Origin: Bin80 sp965215475
GTDB lineage: Bacteria > Bacteroidota > Rhodothermia > Rhodothermales > Bin80
Reading direction: 5' to 3'
Length of the DNA: 64,000 nucleotides
Assembly (NCBI GenBank): GCA_965215475.1
Contig: OZ244061.1
Location: 3,534,001 to 3,598,000 of the forward strand
This document shows positions 36,701 to 45,487 of this stretch, piece after piece; position 1 is the stretch's first letter; each line of letters opens with the position of its first letter. The notes beneath the pieces are model-generated. The model was not told where the DNA came from. It worked only from the letters and a program-made list of their open reading frames with translations, and ran no database searches. The position numbers were made by a program, and so were the translations under genes.

Positions 36701-37818
36701 GGATGGGATTGGTTCAACTCTGGGGGGCGCGGTCACGCTGGAGGCCGTCCCTGGGCGAGTTGTTGGCGGGGTGTCGGGTAGTACAAGAACAAGGAGTCGA
36801 TCGGGGCTGGCTGAGCGTATGGGGGCAAGGCGCGTTCACGCGGTTCCATGGGCGTGGGGAGGAGGCGCTGAATCTGCGGGGCGAGGTCACGACCGCGATG
36901 CTGGGGACCGATTATCGTTGGCCGAGCGGATGGAGGACGGGTCTTCTGGTGACCCACAGTTTGGGGGAGGGATCGTATCGGAGGTTGGCGGAATCGGGGC
37001 AGGTGCAGAGCTCCTTGACCCAGGTGGTTCCGTATGTTTCGGTTCAGTGGGTGGATTGGGAGGCATGGCTCGCGTTAGGGTATGGTCGTGGGCAGACGGA
37101 AGTGGCGCCCTTGGAGGGGCGGTTGGTCTCCGTCTTTGGGGCGGCAGGCGTGGAGGGGACATGGAGATCCACCCGTAGGGCTGGATGGACGCTGCATGGG
37201 GATGTGCTGGTGGCGGAGGCCGAGGTGGACCAATATGAGGTTCGTGGGGAGGTGATCCGTGTCCGTGTGGGGGTTCAGGGGGTATTAAGGGTTCATGAAA
37301 AGATTCGTCCGTATGTGGAGGCGAATGTGCGGCAGGATGGGGGCCATGCCGAGACGGGAACCGGGTTGGAGCTTGGAGGCGGGGTGCGGTTTGCGTCGGG
37401 ACAGGTCAAGGCGGAGCTTCGGACCCAGGGGTTGGTGATGCATACCGCCGAGGGGTTTACCGAGTGGGGCGCTTCAGGGGTGGTACAGGTTGGGGGCGGT
37501 TCGACCGGATGGGGGATGACGATTCGCCCATCTTGGGGGCCGACGTACGGGGATCGTCTCCACCGGCAACAGACGATCCTGGATGTGACTTCCTCGGCGG
37601 CGAACCTGTACAGGACGGAGGTAGAATTCGCCTATGGGACCCCGATGAAGTCGGGCGTGGCCCGCTCGGTCGTGGGGGTCACTCAGATGCCTCACGGAAG
37701 GATGTATCGGGTGGGAACCCAGCTACGCCCGTGGGATCGGATGCGTGTCTCGGTCTTCGGATTGGCACACTCGCGAAGAAATCTAGGACTCAATGTCCGA
37801 GGTGCACTCAGCTACTGA
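33748..37818 (+). CDS. Calx-beta repeat outer-membrane protein with barrel domain, 5'-truncated
   Basis: The frame is open from 33544, but there is no signal peptide; GTG 33748 is the first plausible start and lies inside a domain. About seven diverged beta-sandwich repeats of roughly 100 aa follow (each with a LTFTNLDWNIAQEVTLAANHD-like strand and a LTASGGGYD-like strand). Two more typical Calx-beta domains come next (YETVAGTATSGEDYV; YRTEDQTARAGEDYH). The C-terminus is an autotransporter-like beta-barrel of about 330 aa (GWLSVWGQGAFTRFHGRGEE; MTIRPSWGPTYG) ending in LNVRGALSY. This is an adhesin-like surface protein in structure. The IS110 element lies between it and the secreted fragment at 31373, so it is probably not exported now. 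The second half is clearly more GC-rich than the first. Confidence 0.75.
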   Translation: MTVTITGYENTDLSVSPNQLTFTNLDWNIAQEVTLAANHDNDAIHESVIPLSFTNSGGNTSSEELTVEILDDEIPWTLPPRTVREGENIRYSVWLLPDLAPPTGEVTFMISGHQGTDLVPESEAVTFPIDTWQQTQPLKIATNLDNDDTDDRETLILTASGGGYDGLKYIAEITITDRRPFDEYIPEGESIQAGPYRLRSNRKINRDLVVTLSGFTGTDLTVDPVNFTLWANSWRKYNNCQGFDRFCYYSNPIHSLYTAAHDLDNVDDQVDIIIAVVEQSTKQRIAVTIGDDDDPGLIVAPSALTIKEGDPIGGTFEVQLSEAPLGDFGNNDVTVSIPRRVGILTADKPSLTFTANNWNVSQEVTLIAGHDDDFVNDSEEILLEASGGGYDLERGRVSVTIIDDDEPKLEINPKSITVAEGEPISNFFDIRLAAQPTGEVTVMIPIFTNTALSRSPATLMFSASNYDDPQSVKVSAAPDDNTRNETETLSLTASGGGYDHVTGEVKVTVLDTGVENLVIHPQELPVREGAEGAFTVALSTEPLSSVTVVMSAFTNPELTRDPEELIFTPSTWATPQRVRVLAEEDDDAEQDLVETLTLTALGGEYTGISGEVQVTIGETDLKGIRLDRASLEITERGPVGTYTVVLTSEPTSEVEVTLRGDEGKATLTPMSLRFHSSNWEVPQKVTVEAVQDRDLDDETLTVLHTAFGGGYDGKRAELALRITDQMPVTISIYDAEAQERAGRVDLRVELNRSTEVPITVSYETVAGTATSGEDYVRSRGLVIFDPGSRAGQIQIELIPDEIAEQEEQFTVRIANARPVGQVSIARPEGQVTIFDAARALAVRIDDAVMRGERVQFTVQLSAPSETSVRVHYRTEDQTARAGEDYHAIMGVLTFAPGEWEQTIEVDLVPGRVPWQGKTFGMRLEHTTEGTIEKAMAVATIQEESPSPEVEVMRAHAVRFVRTSTIQVVEGLRSRPTSSSCRAAERMGLVQLWGARSRWRPSLGELLAGCRVVQEQGVDRGWLSVWGQGAFTRFHGRGEEALNLRGEVTTAMLGTDYRWPSGWRTGLLVTHSLGEGSYRRLAESGQVQSSLTQVVPYVSVQWVDWEAWLALGYGRGQTEVAPLEGRLVSVFGAAGVEGTWRSTRRAGWTLHGDVLVAEAEVDQYEVRGEVIRVRVGVQGVLRVHEKIRPYVEANVRQDGGHAETGTGLELGGGVRFASGQVKAELRTQGLVMHTAEGFTEWGASGVVQVGGGSTGWGMTIRPSWGPTYGDRLHRQQTILDVTSSAANLYRTEVEFAYGTPMKSGVARSVVGVTQMPHGRMYRVGTQLRPWDRMRVSVFGLAHSRRNLGLNVRGALSY

Positions 37819-38081
37819 TCAGGTGAATTTCCTAGGAGTTATTTGTAGGTGCAATGAGTATGTTGAGGGACATGGCAAGATGTGCGCCAGCTTTTCATTA
37901 GATCTATCTTAGATATTAGATTCCTCCACAATTATAATAATATCGAGCAATCGCGATAATACATGAACCTAATTCGTGGTTTAGACTAAAAGTTCTGGTC
38001 TCTTAGACTACTTCAAAACATCAGTTTGCGGTTGATAAGAGTCAAATAAGACATAATTAGATGAGTGATTGAGTGAATCAT

Positions 38082-38912
38082 ATGGAACGACCGGGTTTAT
38101 TAGAAGGCAAAAAAGGAGTCATATTTGGAGCCCTGAATGAAACTAGTATTGCTTGGGGAATCGCCAAAGCAACTCATCGGGAAGGAGCGAAATTTGCTCT
38201 TTCAAATGCTCCAGTGGCAAAACGATTGGGAACACTGGAAAAGCTTGCTGAACAGGTCGAAAGCCCTGTAATTTGGGCTGATGCGACCAAGGATGCAGAT
38301 TTGTCTTCACTCTTTGATCAGCTCAAAGAGTATTATGGTCAGATAGATTTTATTGTTCATGCAATCGGGATGGGAGTCAACGTTCGAAAGCGACGTCCTT
38401 ACGATAAACTGAACTATGATTGGTATACTAAGACGCTGGATGTTTCTGCGATCAGTTTGCATCGAATTGTGCACCATGCAATGGAGAGTAGATCTATTCG
38501 TAAGGGTGGTTCCATCTTAACCATTTCATATATCGGGGCACAGCGTTCATTCTCTCATTACTCAGAAATGGGAGATGCGAAAGCACTGCTTGAAAGTATT
38601 GTACGGACTTGGGGGGCTCGTCTTGGAGAACACAAGATTCGCATCAATGCAATCTCGCAGAGTCCAACCCAGACAACCGCTGGCCAAGGTATTTCAGGAT
38701 TTGATGCTATGTTTGAATTCGGAGAGAGTATGTCACCACTGGGGAATGCAGATGCGGATAGTTGTGGAGACTATGCGGTGACGCTGTTGAGCGATCTGAC
38801 TCGTATGGTAACCATGCAGACGCTCTACCATGATGGTGGATTCAGTAGCATTGGGATTACCCATGAAATGGTAGAGCCTATGATGCAAATGCTGAAGTCT
38901 GAAAAGGTGTGA
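38082..38912 (+). CDS. fabI: Enoyl-[acyl-carrier-protein] reductase (NADH)
   Basis: FabI performs the last reduction of each fatty-acid elongation cycle. This 276-aa short-chain reductase has the N-terminal nucleotide-binding segment GKKGVIFGALNETSIAWGIA. The FabI-specific catalytic pair is in HYSEMGDAKALLES, with Tyr and Lys separated by six residues. SQSPTQTTAGQGI matches the substrate-loop region. I choose ATG 38082 over the GTG at 38073 because family members start at this point. The L,D-transpeptidase follows after 12 bp, so cotranscription is likely. Confidence 0.93.
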   Translation: MERPGLLEGKKGVIFGALNETSIAWGIAKATHREGAKFALSNAPVAKRLGTLEKLAEQVESPVIWADATKDADLSSLFDQLKEYYGQIDFIVHAIGMGVNVRKRRPYDKLNYDWYTKTLDVSAISLHRIVHHAMESRSIRKGGSILTISYIGAQRSFSHYSEMGDAKALLESIVRTWGARLGEHKIRINAISQSPTQTTAGQGISGFDAMFEFGESMSPLGNADADSCGDYAVTLLSDLTRMVTMQTLYHDGGFSSIGITHEMVEPMMQMLKSEKV

Positions 38913-38924
38913 CCAGTTCGTGCA

Positions 38925-39695
38925 ATGCATTCGTCACCTAGAAAATTTGTAATCAAACAACTGACGATTTGTACTGCTATTGCGCTCTTTTTTGCGGATT
39001 CTTATGCATCACAATCTGAGATAGAGAAGGCGGCAGATTTATATTATGTAACGGGGCAAACCGTGAGATTATATCGGGATATTGAACAGACGAAACCTTA
39101 TTTACGACTTCGCTTCAGAGAGCCTGTGGAGGTCGTTTCTTCGGAGGGGTTGGTGAAGCAGATTCGTACAATGGACGGTGCTTTGGGATATGTGGATGCA
39201 AGTGAGATCTCAAACATCTGGATTTTGGTTTCGAAGCTACGTAAACAGCTCACTCTTTATCAGGGGATGCATGTCTTATCTGAGTTCCGTGCGGATTTTG
39301 GCTATAATGGCTATTCCGACAAAAATATTCGCGGCTCAAAAGAGGACCCCGATCAGTGGAGGACGCCAGAAGGGGTCTTCTATGTTGTGAAGAAGAATCC
39401 TTACAGCCAATTTTATCGGGCTTTTCTTCTGAATTATCCCAATGCTGAAGATGCCGAGCGGGGAATGAGGGATGGGTTGATCAGTCAAAAAGATTATAAT
39501 GCCATCATGTCGGCTGAAAAAAGAGGAGATTCTCCACCCATGGGAACGATCCTTGGAGGATATATTGAAATTCACGGTAACGGCACTGGTCTTGCTTCAA
39601 ATTGGACGGAGGGATGTGTAGCTGTACGAGATGAAGACATGGACTTTATGTGGTCATATGTTCAGGAAGGAACTCCTGTGGTGATCGAAAAATAA
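38925..39695 (+). CDS. L,D-transpeptidase (YkuD domain)
   Basis: This exported 256-aa enzyme cross-links peptidoglycan 3-3 or attaches proteins to it. After a signal peptide (CTAIALFFADSYASQ) comes an SH3-like region (TVRLYRDIEQTKPYLRLRFR). The YkuD catalytic domain runs from about residue 100 to the end: GYIEIHGNG with His217, and SNWTEGCVAVRDEDMD with the nucleophile Cys231. All catalytic residues are present. It sits directly after fabI and before the NfeD pair on the same strand. Confidence 0.9.
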   Translation: MHSSPRKFVIKQLTICTAIALFFADSYASQSEIEKAADLYYVTGQTVRLYRDIEQTKPYLRLRFREPVEVVSSEGLVKQIRTMDGALGYVDASEISNIWILVSKLRKQLTLYQGMHVLSEFRADFGYNGYSDKNIRGSKEDPDQWRTPEGVFYVVKKNPYSQFYRAFLLNYPNAEDAERGMRDGLISQKDYNAIMSAEKRGDSPPMGTILGGYIEIHGNGTGLASNWTEGCVAVRDEDMDFMWSYVQEGTPVVIEK

Positions 39696-39843
39696 GGGCA
39701 TACCTCCAATACCTCAAGTCAGATATAATGAAGAGATAGTTAATTCCGTGAAACAATCCATGACCATTGAAGATGTGCATCCTGGTTATTTGAATCCTTA
39801 TAACAAGGTGGAGCGTAAAGAGAGAAAGATAAACGCCAGAACA

Positions 39844-41214
39844 ATGAATCAACTGTTCGCGCTATTCATGATTTGCCTGTTTGTGCCTGCCACGATGGCA
39901 CAGTCACGAGCACCGAAACCGTTGGTCCTCAGTACGGACTCTCTTGAAGGACCAGTATTTGTTGTTCCCGTGAATGGCATGATCGACAATGGTCTTGCTC
40001 GTTATATTGACCGTGCCGTACGTGATGCGACCAACCAAGGTGCAATACTCACAGTATTTGAGATTGATACATTTGGAGGGCTTGTCGATGCCGCAGACAA
40101 GATTCGAAAGACAGTATTGGATGCGGAAATGTCGACGGTTGCATTTATTGACAAGAATGCAGCTTCGGCGGGAGCACTAATTTCCTATGCAGCGGATCAT
40201 ATTGTCATGGTTCCCGGAGCATCGATTGGAGCGGCAACGGTCGTTGAAGGTGTAGGAGGAGACGAAGCTCCTGACAAGTATCAGAGCTATATGCGCGGCT
40301 TGATGCGCTCCACCGCAGAGGCGAATGGTCGGGATCCACAGATTGCTGAATCGATGGTGGATCCGTCTCTGGAGGTTGAAGGTGTATCAGAAGAGGGAAA
40401 AGTATTGACGCTCAGTGCGGCGGAAGCCTTGGAATTTGGTGTAGCAGATAAAATCCTGGAAACGACCGATGCAGTGATTGCTGCTTATGGTCTGGATAGT
40501 CGACCCCTAGTCGCCCACCGTGAGACGACAGCAGAGCGAGTACTGCGATTCCTTGGATCTCCCGTGGTTCAATCCATTTTGATGCTGATGATGCTGGGCG
40601 GACTCTACTTTGAACTGCAGACTCCAGGGGTTGGATTTCCAGGAGCCATCGCACTCGTAGGAATTTCAATGTTCTTTGCTCCTCATTATCTACTGGGACT
40701 TGTTGAGGTTTGGGAGATTCTCGTATTCGTTCTTGGAGTTGGATTAATTATTGTTGAATTGTTCGTGTTTCCAGGATTCGGCATTGCCGGAATATCCGGT
40801 TTGGTTCTCGTCCTCTTTTCATTGGTTGCTGCTCTTGTCGGCAATGTTGGATTTTCATTTCCTCCGATCTCAGGCATCATGCCAGGGGTCTATACGCTTG
40901 CGGTGACGATGACGATTTTAGTCGTGGGAGTGAGCATGGTCATGCGAATGTTTCCTACGTCTTCATCTTCGAATATTTTTGTACTGGCACCAGAACTCAG
41001 GAGCAGTGATGGTTATACGACAGCGGAGACTCATACCGAATATATGGGCAGAACGGGCGAAGCCGTCACCGATCTCAGGCCCTCAGGTGTAATGGTGATT
41101 GACCAGAAACGTGTAGATGTAATCACGGCGGGGGAGTATATTGAACGAGGTACACAAGTACAGGTCGTAGATGTGCGTGGAACCCGTATAGAAGTCAGAA
41201 CTCACGAGTCGTAA
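39844..41214 (+). CDS. NfeD family protein with ClpP-class protease domain
   Basis: About 456 aa in four parts: signal peptide (LFALFMICLFVPATMAQ), a ClpP-type serine protease domain (GPVFVVPVNGMIDNGLARYI; IDKNAASAGALISYAADHI with the likely catalytic Ser), four or so membrane helices (about residues 275-385), and a C-terminal OB-fold NfeD domain (GRTGEAVTDLRPSGVMVID). Long NfeD proteins are membrane-bound proteases paired with SPFH/stomatin partners. Here the next gene is a short NfeD rather than a stomatin. I use ATG 39844 because it begins a proper signal peptide; an in-frame ATG at 39748 would add 32 unlikely residues. Confidence 0.88.
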   Translation: MNQLFALFMICLFVPATMAQSRAPKPLVLSTDSLEGPVFVVPVNGMIDNGLARYIDRAVRDATNQGAILTVFEIDTFGGLVDAADKIRKTVLDAEMSTVAFIDKNAASAGALISYAADHIVMVPGASIGAATVVEGVGGDEAPDKYQSYMRGLMRSTAEANGRDPQIAESMVDPSLEVEGVSEEGKVLTLSAAEALEFGVADKILETTDAVIAAYGLDSRPLVAHRETTAERVLRFLGSPVVQSILMLMMLGGLYFELQTPGVGFPGAIALVGISMFFAPHYLLGLVEVWEILVFVLGVGLIIVELFVFPGFGIAGISGLVLVLFSLVAALVGNVGFSFPPISGIMPGVYTLAVTMTILVVGVSMVMRMFPTSSSSNIFVLAPELRSSDGYTTAETHTEYMGRTGEAVTDLRPSGVMVIDQKRVDVITAGEYIERGTQVQVVDVRGTRIEVRTHES

Positions 41215-41215
41215 C

Positions 41216-41698
41216 GTGGAAACACTTATCCCCATTGTGTGCATCTTGGCTGGTCTTCTGCTGATCACAGTAGAAGTGTACCTGATTCCGGGATTCAATG
41301 TCATTGGAGTCTTAGGGGCTTTGCTGATAATTTTTGCGATTGGATACTCGTATAGTGAATCTGGATTACTGGGAGGCACGATTGCGTTGTCGGGGTCATT
41401 AGGAAGTGGGATTGCACTGTTTATCATACTTTGGAGATCTGGTGCTTGGGATCGTTTTATCCTCTCCACAACTCTGCAGACGGAAGGAGATGCAGCAAGT
41501 CGAAGAAGAGATGAGCGAGCTCGCTATCTCGGAAAAACTGGAGTTGCTATTACTCCTCTCAGACCGACGGGGATTGTAGAAATTAACGGAGAGCGTGTAG
41601 AGGTGTCCACCGAAGGAGAGTTCATTGCTGTGGGGAGCAATATCCGAATCGTGGCGATGGATCGCCGCCGATTTTTTGCGCGTTTAGATACTGCATAG
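41216..41698 (+). CDS. Short NfeD-like membrane protein
   Basis: This 160-aa protein has two to three membrane helices (PIVCILAGLLLITVEVYLI; GTIALSGSLGSGIALFIIL) and a C-terminal OB-fold (GKTGVAITPLRPTGIVEING) closely resembling the end of the preceding gene. It starts with GTG one base after the stop of the long NfeD gene, so the two are translationally linked and probably act together in the membrane. It converges on the TonB receptor gene with a 14-bp gap. Confidence 0.82.
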   Translation: METLIPIVCILAGLLLITVEVYLIPGFNVIGVLGALLIIFAIGYSYSESGLLGGTIALSGSLGSGIALFIILWRSGAWDRFILSTTLQTEGDAASRRRDERARYLGKTGVAITPLRPTGIVEINGERVEVSTEGEFIAVGSNIRIVAMDRRRFFARLDTA

Positions 41699-41712
41699 CA
41701 TCACGTCGAGAC

Positions 41713-44481
41713 TTACCACTGCAGTTGAGCGGAGATGGTAAGAGTTCGCCCGACGAGGTGGCTGGTTTGGTCGGCCAGAATGGTTCGATTCGTCTCGAAA
41801 TCATACTGTTCCAGCAGATAACGATAGGCGGGGTTTAACCGATCAAAAGCATTCAGAACGTCGAGACGTAACCATAATTTGCGATTGTGCCGATCGCGGA
41901 TGATCGCTGCCAACCCAATGTCAAATTGGCTGAACGGTGCCAAGGCGTGGCCCTCTGCTGTAGGGTCGCTAAAGGAATATTCTTCAAATGATGCCGCATA
42001 GTCAATATCTGATCCTAAAAGATCATAGTATGCCCGCTTGAATGCCCATCTACGGCCCCATGTACCTTGCCAACGGATTGTGGCCTCCAGTGCAGGGATT
42101 GGTCTCACGATGATTCGTGTATGAAGCTGTTGGGGCACATTCCATGGGACAGGAAAAAGAGCGGGAATGCCATCTTGAAACGTATACTTTCGTTTTGACT
42201 CACTCCGTTCGTAGCGAAGAGCAAAGTCTGCCTTTTCGCGATGACTACGAAGCTCAAAAGAAGCTCCGTAAACAAATCCATCTGTATTACTGACGAAGGA
42301 GTCGATCTGATTAATGATCGTAGAGTCCCGATCTTGACTCCATAGCATTGGATAATCAATTCGGTAAAGGCGACGTTGGTCTTTGTAGTAATATTCAAAG
42401 CCAAATTGCCAATTGGTCCATAGCTGAGCGGACAGATCTACACTGTAATGCTGTGAGTAGGGGGCCCGTAGAGTTTCGTCCACGGGGATCCAAAAGCGAG
42501 TGGAAGGAACAATCGTACTTGGGCTAACGGTTGCAATCTCGAACTGATTCAGGAATTGATAATAGATCCCGGAGGAGAGTCGAAGAGAAACACCGTAGCC
42601 GTCTCGGTAGGGGGATTTAAATAGTACGGCAGAACGAGGCTCTATGTGCCAACGAGTTTGTGCTCGTAACCATGTAAATCGCAATCCAGTGGTGAGCTCT
42701 ACCCAGGGTTGTGGACGCCAAGTTTGTTGTAGGAAGGCGGAGGATGTGTGAGAGCGCCGTTCGTGACTAAGCACTCTGGGGAATATGTGTTGGACACTGA
42801 AGTGATGCTCGCTCCAAGATAAATCTAGTCCAGCCTGAAGGAGTCCTTGGTCATGCTCCTGGCTTATGGATAAGCTCAGGTCATTAGATGAAATTTCATT
42901 TTCATCACTGGTTTCAACGGATAAGTAACGATATAATTGGAATGCTGCATGGACGCTGTTCTGTCGGTCGAGCCCCCCGTAATTATGTGAAAAGAGGTAT
43001 TTGCCTCTACGCCAGGAAATACGCCAGCTGAAATGATCCGTCAGTTGCTGGTTCCAGTATAGGCGGGAGTTCTCATTCATCCATGCATGACGATCTGGGG
43101 AAACGGGGGTTCGGGAAGCTAATGTATCTCGGATGGCAGATAACAGTCGTCCTTCAAACTCGCTATTTCCTCGGTAAAATGAGCCTCCGATCTCCCTCCG
43201 ATCGTTTAGATCAAGCTGTATGGCCGCATGAATATCGTTGAAATTTATATTTGGCAATGAGGGCGTAGGGATTTTCTGGAGACGGCCTAGGAGAGTATTA
43301 TATCCATGTTCAAAAGCTCGCTTGAGGGGATAGATACTGGCACGCATCAGGAAATCATCTGGACGATTCCATTCCCGAAGCAAGTCGTTTACGCTTTCAC
43401 TCCTCAAAGAGCCCCACCAGTGATCCCAGATACTGCTCCGGAATGCCCCCATCATCATCAGGTTCTTCGATCCAATCTCCATTGAATTGGTCAGGCGAGC
43501 ATTAAATGAAATCGGATCAACTTGTACCTCAATAGGATGGGAAGATTGCATCGAATGTTCCGCATTGATAATCCCGGCTAGGTAGCTCCCATGTTCAACG
43601 TTAAACCCTGCTTTTCTAACAGAGACCTGCTCAATGGCAAAGGGATTGAAGATCCCAAACAGTCCGAGATGGATGGGTTCAAACACTGCACTTTCATCCA
43701 GTCTGAATTGATGCTCTCCCAGTCCACTTCCCTGTATATGAATATCGCTGGTGTTTAAGTCAACGTAGACTCCAGCTATATCCCCGAGGTTCTGTACGAC
43801 ATCGGGGGTCCCCAATCCAGTGATTTGTCTCAGATGAGCGGAACCTCGGGAGTCCATTTCGTAGGGAATCGGACTGATGGTAAACAAATAATCAGGGGGG
43901 AGGGCAGTGGCGATTACTTCTAGGGGGTGCTGTTCAAGGATCCATTCGGATAACGAAACCTGGATGGTTGTGACGGAGTCTGCGCTGAGATGGACCTCTC
44001 GCTCTTCGGTGACATACCCGATGTGACTGATACGGATTTTGGCAGATTTCCTGAGTGGAGTAGATAGAGTAAATTGCCCATTAAGATTAGAGGTTGTGCC
44101 TTCCTCGGTTCCAAGCAGAGAGATATGTACGCCCCGGAGTGGTGAATTGGTTTGATGGGAGCGTACTTGGCCTGAAAGCGTGGCCATTTGAACGGCCTTA
44201 GGTTGGAGCAAGAATGTACCACTAGGTTGGCGAGAGAAGGATACGCCAGTTCCCTCTAAGAGATAGACTATATCTGATTCTGCATCCGCGGCAACGGGAG
44301 CAGACCATGAGGTATACCGATCTTGCAACGTATTCGATGCATAGGAAACGTCAACCCCCCAAGCGGATTGGAAGTGTCTGACGGCATCAAGAAGAGGTAG
44401 TTGAGATTGAGCGACCGAAACTGTGGCAATGCCGAGCGATACAGCAGACACAATGGCCACACAACAAATTAAGGTGCGCAC
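41713..44481 (-). CDS. STN-domain TonB-dependent receptor (FecA-like signal transducer)
   Basis: The 922-aa receptor has a signal peptide (ending VSVAQSQ) and then a secretin/TonB N-terminal signalling domain (about residues 28-90, LLDAVRHFQSAWGVDVSYAS). Next are a carboxypeptidase-like domain (LSGQVRSHQTNSPLRGVHIS), the plug (TPDVVQNLGDIAGVYVDLNT, GSGLGEHQFRLDE) and a full beta-barrel ending in TLTISAQLQW. The STN domain contacts FecR in the periplasm, and the FecR and sigma genes lie directly upstream on the same strand. Binding of the ligand should therefore induce the cassette. The ligand is unknown. Confidence 0.9.
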   Translation of the reverse strand: MRTLICCVAIVSAVSLGIATVSVAQSQLPLLDAVRHFQSAWGVDVSYASNTLQDRYTSWSAPVAADAESDIVYLLEGTGVSFSRQPSGTFLLQPKAVQMATLSGQVRSHQTNSPLRGVHISLLGTEEGTTSNLNGQFTLSTPLRKSAKIRISHIGYVTEEREVHLSADSVTTIQVSLSEWILEQHPLEVIATALPPDYLFTISPIPYEMDSRGSAHLRQITGLGTPDVVQNLGDIAGVYVDLNTSDIHIQGSGLGEHQFRLDESAVFEPIHLGLFGIFNPFAIEQVSVRKAGFNVEHGSYLAGIINAEHSMQSSHPIEVQVDPISFNARLTNSMEIGSKNLMMMGAFRSSIWDHWWGSLRSESVNDLLREWNRPDDFLMRASIYPLKRAFEHGYNTLLGRLQKIPTPSLPNINFNDIHAAIQLDLNDRREIGGSFYRGNSEFEGRLLSAIRDTLASRTPVSPDRHAWMNENSRLYWNQQLTDHFSWRISWRRGKYLFSHNYGGLDRQNSVHAAFQLYRYLSVETSDENEISSNDLSLSISQEHDQGLLQAGLDLSWSEHHFSVQHIFPRVLSHERRSHTSSAFLQQTWRPQPWVELTTGLRFTWLRAQTRWHIEPRSAVLFKSPYRDGYGVSLRLSSGIYYQFLNQFEIATVSPSTIVPSTRFWIPVDETLRAPYSQHYSVDLSAQLWTNWQFGFEYYYKDQRRLYRIDYPMLWSQDRDSTIINQIDSFVSNTDGFVYGASFELRSHREKADFALRYERSESKRKYTFQDGIPALFPVPWNVPQQLHTRIIVRPIPALEATIRWQGTWGRRWAFKRAYYDLLGSDIDYAASFEEYSFSDPTAEGHALAPFSQFDIGLAAIIRDRHNRKLWLRLDVLNAFDRLNPAYRYLLEQYDFETNRTILADQTSHLVGRTLTISAQLQW

Positions 44482-44536
44482 GAAACAAGACTAACGGCTT
44501 TTTAGAAGATGATTCTCGTGCGTTACCGATGGATGA

Positions 44537-45487
44537 TTAGCGTGGAGTAAGCAAAAATCCATTCGAAACTGCACGGTAATCACAGTTTAACTGTGGTAAA
44601 GCGCAAATGTCCCGAATAATTTCTTCAGCCGTTTCGGGAGACTGTTTAAAAATCCCAATGGACACAGATTCGAGATCAGATGACTCGAGTGAAATCTCCA
44701 CATCATACCGGCGCTCAATCTCTTGGATAACCTTTCCAAGGGGTTCTTCAGAAAACTTAAATCCTCCCCCAAGCCATGCATAATCGTCTACTACGGTTTC
44801 GGTTTGGAGTGTGACCAAGGGGCGCTGACCGTCGGGTTGTACCTTGGCAGACTGACCAGCATTCAATACCACAGCCAAATCTGCATCGCCATGAGGAGAG
44901 ACCTGAACCTGTCCTGATTCAACGGCTACATCCGTAGCGGCATCAATTTCATTCGGCCAAGACCGAACATTAAAGGACGTACCGAGAACGGTGGTCTGTG
45001 CATCAAAAGTTTCAACGATGAAAGGGGTGGAACTATACTCTACGTTTAGGAAGATCTCTCCCTCTTTGAGAGTCAATTCCCTAGATGATTCCCCAAAATT
45101 CTTCCTGTATTCAACGTGGGTGCCACTATTAAGAATGAGTGAACTTCCATCAGGTAACTGGTGGGTAAGTTGCTCACCATGTGGCGCAAAAACGGAAGTA
45201 GGTTGTTGTGTAAGGATAATCCCAACTGCGAGAAGCAGTGCAATACATGCTGCCAAAGCAACGGCACGAGGCCAAGTCACAAGTCGTAGGTATGTCGGTG
45301 CGGGCCGGGTCGCTCTCTGGATTAGAGGCCACATATCACGGCCAACGTTTCTGAATTCCTGAGTAGAAGGTTCGCGATCATAATAGGATGCAGAGAGCTC
45401 CCACACCGTAAGCGTATCAGGGATCTCAGAGAAATCCAGGTGATCTAAAATTTCTTCAGGTATCGAGGAATTAGAATCAGTTTTCAT
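44537..45487 (-). CDS. fecR: FecR-type anti-sigma regulator
   Basis: About 316 aa with a cytoplasmic N-terminal domain that binds sigma, one membrane helix (VALAACIALLLAVGIILTQQ) and a periplasmic FecR domain (GEQLTHQLPDGSSLILNSGT, EGEIFLNVEYSSTPFIVETF, TSFNVRSWP). A C-terminal DUF4974-like region ends the protein (EEPLGKVIQEIERRYDVEIS). I use the ATG at 45487 (MKTDSNSSIPEEILDHLDF); it overlaps the end of the sigma gene by 11 bp. It should hold the ECF sigma factor inactive until the receptor at 41713 signals. Confidence 0.9.
   Translation of the reverse strand: MKTDSNSSIPEEILDHLDFSEIPDTLTVWELSASYYDREPSTQEFRNVGRDMWPLIQRATRPAPTYLRLVTWPRAVALAACIALLLAVGIILTQQPTSVFAPHGEQLTHQLPDGSSLILNSGTHVEYRKNFGESSRELTLKEGEIFLNVEYSSTPFIVETFDAQTTVLGTSFNVRSWPNEIDAATDVAVESGQVQVSPHGDADLAVVLNAGQSAKVQPDGQRPLVTLQTETVVDDYAWLGGGFKFSEEPLGKVIQEIERRYDVEISLESSDLESVSIGIFKQSPETAEEIIRDICALPQLNCDYRAVSNGFLLTPR

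Noticed and set aside
36684..37178. Long plus-strand frame of 164 codons in another phase of the barrel gene
   Set aside because: It is rich in Gly/Arg from the GC-rich third positions of the real gene, has no family resemblance and lies fully inside the barrel coding frame.
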